A stretch of 13,682 nucleotides of DNA, taken from the NCBI GenBank assembly GCA_016200725.1, contig JACQEE010000250.1:1-13682 (forward strand). Direction: 5' to 3'. The notes beneath the pieces were generated by a model that was not told where the DNA came from, did not search any database, and was given only the letters and a program-made list of their open reading frames with translations. The DNA is from Chloroflexota bacterium (GTDB taxonomy: Bacteria; Chloroflexota; Dehalococcoidia; SHYB01). Every line of letters begins with the position of its first letter. Position 1 is the stretch's first letter. The position numbers and the translations under genes are program-made. Below, one piece after another: positions 5,670-11,104 of this stretch.

Positions 5670-7292
5670 ATGGCCGACGTCACCGGATCGTACCTATTCG
5701 CGAAGGCGCTGAAGAATGAAGGCGTCGATAGCGTGTTCTACCTGATGGGAGGCCCCATCTCGCCGATCGTGGGCGAGGCGGAGAAGATGGGCATCAAGGC
5801 CTATTACGTGCGCCACGAGCAGGCGGCGACCTTTGCGGCGCACGCCTATGCGCGCGTCACCGGCAAGACCGGTGTCGCTATCACGACAGCGGGCCCGGGC
5901 ACGGCAAACGCCATCACAGGCATCTCGAATGCGCAGGCCGATGGCGCGCCGGTGCTGCTGATCGGCGGCTCGTCGAATATCAACACGTTTCTGCAGGACT
6001 CGTTCCAGGAGATGGACCAACTGCCGATGTTCAAGTCCATCAGCAAACTGGCGTTCAAGGCAGAACTCACGGCGCGCGTGCCCGAGTACATGAGCGTCGC
6101 CTTCCGACACGCGCAGGAGGGCTGCAAGGGCGCGGTGTACATCGACGCTCCCGGTGACGTGATCAATGGCAAGGTCGACGAGGCGAAGGTCTGGTGGCCG
6201 ACGCAGTACCGCGTCGAGTCGCGGCCGCAGGGCGACCCAGCGCAGATCCGCAAGGCCGTCGAAATGTTGGCGAAGGCGGAGAAGCCGATCATCGTGTCGG
6301 GCAGCGGCGTGCTCTGGTCGGAGGGCTGGGACGAATACAAACAGTTCGTCGAGCAGACGGGCATTCCGTTCTACACCACGCCGCAGGGTCGCGGGGCCAT
6401 CAGCGACGAGCATCCGATGATGTTCGCGGGCGGGCGCACGCTCGGCTTCCGCGAGGCGGACGTCGTGCTGGTGCTGGCGACGCGGGCCAACTCGATGCTG
6501 ACGAACTTCCGCGCGCCGCGCTGGAACGCCAATGCGAAGTTCATCGAGATCAATATCGACGGCAAGGAACTCGGCCACAACCGAGCGGTCGACCTGGGCA
6601 TCATCGCCGACGCGAAGCAGGCGCTGAAGCAACTCATCGAGGAGTCGAAGGGCAAGATCAAGCCGGAGCGCTACGAGAAGTGGCGCGAGACGCTCAAGAA
6701 GCAGGACGAGGTGCGCGCGGAGAAGGCGCAGACGATCATGAACTCGACCAAGGTGCCGGTGCACCCCGCGCGCCTGTGCAAGGAACTGACCGAGGCCATG
6801 CCTCGCGACGCCTACCTGGTGGTCGACGGGCACGAGATCATGGGCTTCTCGCGGCAGACGATGCCCATCCTCAAGCCGCGGCACATCATCAACGCCGGCC
6901 CGATGGGCTGCATGGGTGTCGGCGTGCCCTTTGGACTCGGCGTGCAGGCGGCGCACCCGGACAAGCCCGTCGTCGTGCTGTGCGGCGACGGCGCGTTCGG
7001 CTGGAACGGCATGGAAGTCGACACGGCGATCCGCCACAAGTTGCCGATCAAGATCATCATCAGCAACAACGCCGGCTTCACGGGTCGTGGGACGTATGGC
7101 ATGACCGGCCGCGAACTCGGCTGGCAGCGCTACGACAAGATGATGGAGGCCTTCGGCGGTTACGGCGAGTGGGTCGAAGACCCCGAGAAGATCCGCCCGG
7201 CCATCGAGCGGGCGCTGAAGCACGACGGTCCGGCGCTGGTGAATGTGAAGACGGACCCGGAGGCTCGGGCGTCGTCGGCTGTGGGGTTCTAA
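5670..7292 (+). CDS. Thiamine-diphosphate enzyme, oxalyl-CoA decarboxylase / 2-hydroxyacyl-CoA lyase-like
   Basis: This 540-residue ThDP-dependent enzyme has the three-domain pyruvate-oxidase layout. The cofactor-activating Glu50 sits in YVRHEQAATFAAHAYA, followed by TTAGPGTANAITG. The central domain has the pattern PRWNANAKFIEINID. The C-terminal ThDP/magnesium motif is GDGAFGWNGMEV (439-450), ending in Asn466-Asn467. GPMGCMGVGV and the GME stretch, together with FQEMDQLPMFKSISK, resemble oxalyl-CoA decarboxylase and 2-hydroxyacyl-CoA lyase more than acetolactate synthase. The ATG at 5670 has AGGAGG seven bases upstream; a TTG two codons earlier is rejected. It has its own extended -10 promoter. 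The nearby CoA-transferase supports a CoA-thioester substrate, which is inference; an acetolactate-synthase-like role is the main alternative. Confidence 0.85.
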   Translation: MADVTGSYLFAKALKNEGVDSVFYLMGGPISPIVGEAEKMGIKAYYVRHEQAATFAAHAYARVTGKTGVAITTAGPGTANAITGISNAQADGAPVLLIGGSSNINTFLQDSFQEMDQLPMFKSISKLAFKAELTARVPEYMSVAFRHAQEGCKGAVYIDAPGDVINGKVDEAKVWWPTQYRVESRPQGDPAQIRKAVEMLAKAEKPIIVSGSGVLWSEGWDEYKQFVEQTGIPFYTTPQGRGAISDEHPMMFAGGRTLGFREADVVLVLATRANSMLTNFRAPRWNANAKFIEINIDGKELGHNRAVDLGIIADAKQALKQLIEESKGKIKPERYEKWRETLKKQDEVRAEKAQTIMNSTKVPVHPARLCKELTEAMPRDAYLVVDGHEIMGFSRQTMPILKPRHIINAGPMGCMGVGVPFGLGVQAAHPDKPVVVLCGDGAFGWNGMEVDTAIRHKLPIKIIISNNAGFTGRGTYGMTGRELGWQRYDKMMEAFGGYGEWVEDPEKIRPAIERALKHDGPALVNVKTDPEARASSAVGF

Positions 7293-7303
7293 CCTAACCC
7301 CTA

Positions 7304-7326
7304 CCCCTTCCCTGAGAGGGAAAGGG
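7304..7326 (+). repeat. Hairpin after the ThDP-enzyme gene
   Basis: TTCCCT (7308-7313) pairs with AGGGAA (7317-7322) over a three-base loop. The stem can extend through CCCC (7304-7307) and GGG (7324-7326) with one bulged A. It begins 12 bases after the stop codon and resembles the CCCTCTCC-type repeats at 4390 and 7721. No T-run follows. Confidence 0.55.
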
Positions 7327-7337
7327 AGGAGGACATC

Positions 7338-7364
7338 CACAGATTACACAGATTCCACAGATTT
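7338..7364 (+). repeat. Three tandem 9-base CACAGATT repeats
   Basis: CACAGATT occurs at 7338, 7347 and 7356, an exact period of nine bases (CACAGATTA, CACAGATTC, CACAGATTT). It lies 17-43 bases before the cupin start. I recall similar CACAGATT tandem tracts between genes in other bacteria, but that is memory only. It could act as a leader element or protein-binding site, or be a replicative repeat. Confidence 0.7.
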
Positions 7365-7380
7365 TTCGGATGGGGATCTG

Positions 7381-7716
7381 ATGGCGATCATCCGGATGTA
7401 TACGGGACCAGATGGGAAGACGCATCTGAAGGATGCGCCGGAGTTGATGCTGGCGCAGCCGACGCCGGATGCGAAGGCGCTGACGAAGGCGCAGGGCGTC
7501 ATCTTCCGGCGGACGGATAAGATCACGATGCCGGGGTACCACAACGCGCCACGACGGCAGTTCATCGTCGTGCTCTCGGGCGACATGGAGATCGAGACGG
7601 GCGCTGGTGAGAAGCGGCGACTTGTCCCAGGCGATGTACTGCTCGCGGAGGACCTGACGGGGCAGGGGCATGTCACGCGCGGCAGCGGTGATCGCGCTAT
7701 CATTCCACTGACATGA
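7381..7716 (+). CDS. Small cupin-domain protein
   Basis: This 111-residue single cupin barrel has motif 1 around PGYHNAPRRQFIVVLSG (51-67) and motif 2 LVPGDVLLAEDLTGQGHVTRG (81-101). His54 and His97 are possible metal ligands, but motif 1 has only one His and Gln60 stands where the family usually has Glu, so metal binding may be weak or absent. The ATG at 7381 follows GGGGA at 7372-7376. It lies 88 bases after the ThDP enzyme and 175 before the CoA-transferase on the same strand, so it may serve the same pathway as an accessory or sensor protein. The substrate is not predictable. A start within the upstream CACAGATT tract is excluded by the lack of start codons. Confidence 0.8.
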   Translation: MAIIRMYTGPDGKTHLKDAPELMLAQPTPDAKALTKAQGVIFRRTDKITMPGYHNAPRRQFIVVLSGDMEIETGAGEKRRLVPGDVLLAEDLTGQGHVTRGSGDRAIIPLT

Positions 7717-7720
7717 CGCG

Positions 7721-7765
7721 CCTCACCCGCCCTACGGGCACCCTCTCCAGCGCAGCCGGAGAGGG
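7721..7765 (+). repeat. Intergenic hairpin repeat, CCCTCTCC family (copy 2)
   Basis: The unit begins CCTCACCC like the one at 4390, carries a short GCCC/GGGC hairpin (7729-7739), then CCCTCTCCAGC (7741-7751) pairing with GCCGGAGAGGG (7755-7765) with one mismatch over a GCA loop. It starts five bases after the cupin stop codon. Confidence 0.7.
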
Positions 7766-7799
7766 CCGGACCCTCACCTCCCTGATAAGAATCATGGGT

Positions 7800-7821
7800 C
7801 CTCTCCCGCGGACGGGAGAGG
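7800..7821 (+). repeat. Perfect hairpin CCTCTCCCG/CGGGAGAGG
   Basis: A 9-bp perfect stem (7800-7808 with 7813-7821) has a CGGA loop. Its 3' flank, GAGAGGGGAAGACC followed by CCC, also follows the hairpin at 4418-4442 with one difference, so the two intergenic regions share a larger modular unit. Confidence 0.65.
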
Positions 7822-7835
7822 GGAAGACCGCCCTA

Positions 7836-7873
7836 CCCCAGATCCTTCGGCGAGGACGCCTCAGGATGACGAA
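7836..7873 (+). repeat. Intergenic repeat, TTCGGCGA subtype (copy 2)
   Basis: This 38-base unit beginning CCCCAGATCCTTCGGCGA and ending GCCTCAGGATGACGAA matches 3813-3850 at 36 of 38 positions. It lies 18 bases before the CoA-transferase start, in the same place relative to a downstream gene as the first copy. Confidence 0.75.
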
Positions 7874-7876
7874 TAG

Positions 7877-7900
7877 GAGGACGGCCCAAGGATGACGACC
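7877..7900 (+). repeat. Half repeat containing the CoA-transferase start codon
   Basis: GAGGACGGCCC followed by AAGGATGACGAC matches the right half of the unit at 9314-9353 with a single difference (GGCCC for GGGCC). The ATG of AAGGATGACGAC at 7892-7894 is the predicted start codon of the downstream gene, so the repeat seems to supply both the AAGGA ribosome-site-like purines and the first codons. Confidence 0.6.
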
Positions 7901-9301
7901 ATGGTTGGCGAGATTGCAGCGACGAGCCACGCCGAGGCGTTCACGGGGCCGGTGCCGGCTGGCCGCTCGAAGGGGTGGTTGTTCCCGAAGGAGCACTGGC
8001 CGTCGCGACTGCCGCTGCGGGGCGTGCGCGTCGTGGACATGACCATCGTGTGGGCAGGGCCGTTCGGCACGATGTTCCTCGGCGATTGGGGTGCGGACGT
8101 CATCAAGGTGGAGTCGACGCAGCACTTCCAGACGACGAGTCGGGGGAACGTGGCGCGGCCGAGCGCCGACTTCATCAAGCACGTTGTGGGTTGGCGCAAT
8201 ACGTATCCGAACGACGAAGCGGGCGAGCACCCGTGGAACCGCTGCTCGCTGTTTCAGAACCACTCGCGTAACAAGAAGTCGTTCACGGTCGACCTGACGC
8301 GTCCCGAAGGCAAGCGCATCCTCGAAGACCTCGTGCGGGTGTCGGACGTCATCGTGGACAACAATGTGGCCGAGACGACCGAGAAGTTGGGGCTGGTGTA
8401 CGAGTGGGCGCGGAAGATCCGTCCCGACATCATCATGGTGCGGATGCCAGCGTACGGACTCGAGGGCGAGTACAAGAACTACCGCTCGTTCGGCAGTCAC
8501 GTCGAGGCGGTGTCGGCGCACACATGGCTGCGCGGCTACGCTGACCTCGACGCCTCGGGCAAGGACGAGGTGTTCGTCGCCGACGCGTCGGGCGGCATGA
8601 TGGCTGCATTCGCCGTGGTGGCGGCGCTGCGGAACCGGCGACGCACGGGTCGCGGCGCGTTCGTCGAGTTGCCTCTCGTCGAGACGACGACACCGAGTTA
8701 TGGCGAAGTCATCCTCGACTACACGATGAATGGCCGCGTGCAGACGACCATCGGCAACCGCGACCCCTATCGCGCGCCACAGGGCTGCTACCCGTGCAAG
8801 GACGACGATACGTGGGTGAACATCTCGATTGGCAGCGACGCTGAGTGGGCGCGCTTCTGCCGCGTGATGGGGAAGCCATCGCTTGCCAGCGACGTGCGCT
8901 ACAAGTCGCCAATCGCGCGCTTCCGACACCACGACGAACTGGACAAGATCATCGAGGCGTGGACGCGGCAGCATGGCCACTATGAGGCGATGCACACGCT
9001 GCAGAAGGCGGGCGTGACCGCGGGCGCCGTCATCAACGACGCAGACGCTTACAGCGACCCGCACCTCGAGGCGCGTCGCTTCTTCCAGGCGGTCACTCAC
9101 GCCGACATCGGCACGTACCCACTTCCCGGGGTGATGTGGAAATCGAAGCGGTCGCCGAACGGGATACGCCAGCCGTCGATACGCCTTGGCGAGCACAATC
9201 GCTACGTGCACTCGGAACTGCTGGGCACCGACGCGGCGACGTACAAGCGCCTCGAGCGTGAAGGCCACATCGGCGACGCCTACGCGCCGCATATCCCGTA
9301 G
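7892..9301 (+). CDS. CaiB/BaiF (type III) CoA-transferase
   Basis: This 469-residue family III CoA-transferase moves CoA between carboxylic acids through an aspartyl-CoA anhydride. Family motifs in order are LRGVRVVDMTIVWAGPFGT (42-60) leading to GDWGADVIKVE (64-74), NHSRNKKSFTVDLTRPEG (123-140), SDVIVDN (151-157), and VADASGGMM (229-237), where Asp231 aligns with the catalytic Asp of formyl-CoA transferase. It is longer than a typical roughly 400-residue member because of a 40-residue N-terminal lead and an insertion near 78-122. Two starts are possible: ATG 7892, which lies inside an intergenic repeat with AGGAGG 11 bases upstream, or ATG 7901, eight bases after AAGGA. It may act with the ThDP enzyme upstream, as formyl-CoA transferase and oxalyl-CoA decarboxylase do; the actual acids are unknown. 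Confidence 0.93.
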   Translation: MTTMVGEIAATSHAEAFTGPVPAGRSKGWLFPKEHWPSRLPLRGVRVVDMTIVWAGPFGTMFLGDWGADVIKVESTQHFQTTSRGNVARPSADFIKHVVGWRNTYPNDEAGEHPWNRCSLFQNHSRNKKSFTVDLTRPEGKRILEDLVRVSDVIVDNNVAETTEKLGLVYEWARKIRPDIIMVRMPAYGLEGEYKNYRSFGSHVEAVSAHTWLRGYADLDASGKDEVFVADASGGMMAAFAVVAALRNRRRTGRGAFVELPLVETTTPSYGEVILDYTMNGRVQTTIGNRDPYRAPQGCYPCKDDDTWVNISIGSDAEWARFCRVMGKPSLASDVRYKSPIARFRHHDELDKIIEAWTRQHGHYEAMHTLQKAGVTAGAVINDADAYSDPHLEARRFFQAVTHADIGTYPLPGVMWKSKRSPNGIRQPSIRLGEHNRYVHSELLGTDAATYKRLEREGHIGDAYAPHIP

Positions 9302-9313
9302 GGCTTTACCTTG

Positions 9314-9353
9314 CCCCAGATCCTCGGCCCGAGGACGGGCCAAGGATGACGAC
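9314..9353 (+). repeat. Intergenic palindromic repeat, AGGATGACGA family (convergent gap)
   Basis: ATCCTCGGCCC (9320-9330) pairs with GGGCCAAGGAT (9337-9347) with one mismatch over a six-base loop. The unit opens CCCCAG and closes GACGAC. It fills the 57-base gap between two convergent genes, so it could serve both as a shared 3' hairpin, although no T-run is present on either side. Confidence 0.75.
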
Positions 9354-9358
9354 GGGGC

Positions 9359-10096
9359 CTAGACGATGAAGCCCTCCATCACTCCCTTGCGGAACTTCTC
9401 GACCAACGCTCTGTCGAATGGCCGTGGGGTCATGAGGATGATGTGGGTGACGCCGACGTCGACGTAGCGCTGGACTTGCTCGCGGATTTCTTCGCCGTTG
9501 CCGGCGAGGAGTGAGCCGCGGACGCGCGCTTCGGCGCTCTCGCCGTCGAGGGCGTTGCGGCCCTGGGCCATGACGGGGCGACGCGCCGCGGCCTCGAGCA
9601 TTTTCATGCGACCCTCGACGGCCTCGCGCACCTTGCGACGGTCGTTGGAGAGCATGAGGCCGATGTACTGCGAGTACTCGATCTCGCGCGGGTCGCGGCC
9701 GATCGCTTTGCATTGCGCCTCGATGCGCTCGATGCACTGGCGCGCGAAGCCGGGTGTGCTCACGCTGGCCCAGATCTGCGCGTACTTAGCGGTGAGCGCG
9801 ATGCCGCGGTCGCCGACGGCGGCGATGAGGATGGGCGGTCGCGGCTTCTGTACCGGCTTCGGCTCGAAGACGGCGTCGCGCACCTGATAGTGCTTGCCGA
9901 TGAACGTCGTGCTCGGCTGCGTCCAGAGGCTGTCGATGATGGCCAGCGCTTCTTCGAGACGCTCCTGGCGCTCCTTCAACGATGGGAAGTCGAGGCCGTA
10001 GGCGATGTGGTCGTCCTTGGACCAGGCCGCGCCGATGCCCAGTTCGAGGCGGCCGTGGCTGATCTGGTCGACCGTGGCGGTCACTTTGGCGAGCAT
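9359..10096 (-). CDS. LLM-class (probably F420-dependent) oxidoreductase, N-terminally truncated
   Basis: This luciferase-like monooxygenase-fold oxidoreductase belongs to a superfamily whose members use F420 or FMN. Family signatures include QISHGRLELGIGAAW (11-25), HIAYGLDFPSLKERQERLEEAL (30-51), WTQPSTTFIGKHYQ and KPVQKPRPPILIAAVGDRG. The only usable start, ATG at 10096, gives 245 residues, whereas intact members run about 290-330. The reading frame carries recognisable family sequence further upstream (RLRLGCLVSGVTYRHPA, ending at the ATG) but has no start codon before its stop at 10276. The first barrel strands, which help bind cofactor, are therefore absent or in another frame. It is likely a decaying gene. 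It is downstream of the ATPase-DUF3883 pair on the same strand. Confidence 0.7.
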   Translation of the reverse strand: MLAKVTATVDQISHGRLELGIGAAWSKDDHIAYGLDFPSLKERQERLEEALAIIDSLWTQPSTTFIGKHYQVRDAVFEPKPVQKPRPPILIAAVGDRGIALTAKYAQIWASVSTPGFARQCIERIEAQCKAIGRDPREIEYSQYIGLMLSNDRRKVREAVEGRMKMLEAAARRPVMAQGRNALDGESAEARVRGSLLAGNGEEIREQVQRYVDVGVTHIILMTPRPFDRALVEKFRKGVMEGFIV

Positions 10097-10251
10097 CGCG
10101 GGATGGCGGTAGGTGACGCCGCTGACGAGGCAGCCGAGGCGGAGGCGTTTGGTGACGGCGCCGAGGCCGGCGGCGATGGTCCACCATCGAAGGTCGCGAA
10201 GTTCATTGTGCCGGACATGCTGAAGCGAACGGGACGGCGAGGTCTGGTCAT
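10097..10251 (-). pseudogene. Decayed 5' part of the LLM oxidoreductase gene
   Basis: Up to about 10186 the main frame still encodes family-like sequence (WWTIAAGLGAVTKRLRLG). Beyond that, family-like N-terminal sequence appears only in a different frame, starting ATG at 10251 and reading MTRPRRPVRFSMSGTMNF. Together these suggest one ancestral gene with a frameshift and a deletion of roughly 50-60 codons between the two pieces. The frames are visible; the family comparison is from memory. Confidence 0.45.
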
Positions 10252-10273
10252 GACTATTTTCTAGCGATATCGA

Positions 10274-11104
10274 TTACGGATTGGTCAGTGTCTTTGCCGA
10301 AAAAGCGGAGAATCGTTGAGAGGACTTACACACTTTTTTCCAGGAGGAGGGCTGAACTCTTAAGGAGAAATCGGCGTCATTGTTGGACATCCCCACCCCA
10401 TCCAAAATATGAAGCAGAGGATCTGCGGTCAGTGCGTGGGTAACTACATACACCGAATAAGATTGTGGGTCACGGAGCAGGGCTTTCCACTGATTCGGCG
10501 TAATTGTGATCTCTTCATTTGAGGTTCTGCCCTTGGCTTCGATGCGGGCGAAAGTAGAACCTCGTTCGGAGCGTATGTCATACCCTTCGATGTCTGACTC
10601 AGACTCTGGAAGTTCTCTTGCAGAAAAGCCGCAAGCGGCTTCGTATCGCAGGGCTACTTTTGTTGCTGCTCTCTTGGCTAGCCGGGCCCGCATGTTCTGG
10701 TTCAGTGCAGAGCCGACGCCAAGAGAGGTTAGAAATGAGCGCCATGTACTCAATTCACTGGGGTTGGAGGAGGCAAACATCGGATCCAAGTAGAGCTGCG
10801 TAATGTCAGCAGGGTCGAGCAGCCCCAGCTCCACAAGCTTTTCGACGTCTGGTTCTGGTTCGGGATGGTACTTGCTTGGGAATAGTAGACCGTCAGGCGA
10901 ACCCCACTCTCCTCTGGTATTGGGCAGAGTCACGAATTGCAATGTCTTAGGGTCAACCCTGCGCTGCTTGAAATACCTGATCCATTCAATCTTTGCTTGG
11001 TCAGCCAAGGAACCCCACTGCTCGCGAATAGTCGGAAGCTGCTTAGATTGGATGATCTGTTTTACGACGTCATCTGTCAGGAGTTTCACGTCGAGCTGTT
11101 CCAT
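10274..11104 (-). CDS. DUF3883 (NOV C-terminal) protein, PD-(D/E)xK-like
   Basis: This 276-residue protein ends in a DUF3883/NOV_C-type domain. The key stretch is GYDIRS (Asp176) then ARIEAKGR (Glu189, Lys191), a D...ExK arrangement as in PD-(D/E)xK nucleases, with Glu155 in RYEAACGF as a possible extra acidic residue and YSVYVVTHAL as a core strand. The N-terminal part (54-131), with TLQFVTLPNTRGEWGSPDG and WRSFLTSLGV, resembles the linker region of large sacsin/NOV-type proteins. ATG at 11104 overlaps the upstream ATPase stop (TGATG); a GTG one codon earlier is possible. GC is lower than in surrounding metabolic genes. The likely role is the effector half of a two-gene ATPase-nuclease module; activity is unproven. 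It may also be the C-terminal half of a once-single protein. Confidence 0.8.
   Translation of the reverse strand: MEQLDVKLLTDDVVKQIIQSKQLPTIREQWGSLADQAKIEWIRYFKQRRVDPKTLQFVTLPNTRGEWGSPDGLLFPSKYHPEPEPDVEKLVELGLLDPADITQLYLDPMFASSNPSELSTWRSFLTSLGVGSALNQNMRARLAKRAATKVALRYEAACGFSARELPESESDIEGYDIRSERGSTFARIEAKGRTSNEEITITPNQWKALLRDPQSYSVYVVTHALTADPLLHILDGVGMSNNDADFSLRVQPSSWKKVCKSSQRFSAFSAKTLTNP

Noticed and set aside
5694..7340. 548-codon open frame on the - strand opposite the ThDP-enzyme gene
   Set aside because: It is an antisense shadow of a GC-rich gene: the protein is Arg, His and Leu-rich and low in complexity with no domain, while the + strand frame carries complete ThDP motifs.
7338..7364. 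CACAGATT repeats as a possible CRISPR array
   Set aside because: The units are nine bases with no spacers, far below CRISPR repeat length, and no cas gene is present.
7700..9343. 547-codon open frame on the - strand opposite the CoA-transferase
   Set aside because: Same shadow effect; it runs through the intergenic repeats at both ends and has no recognisable motif, while the + strand gene has all family III motifs.
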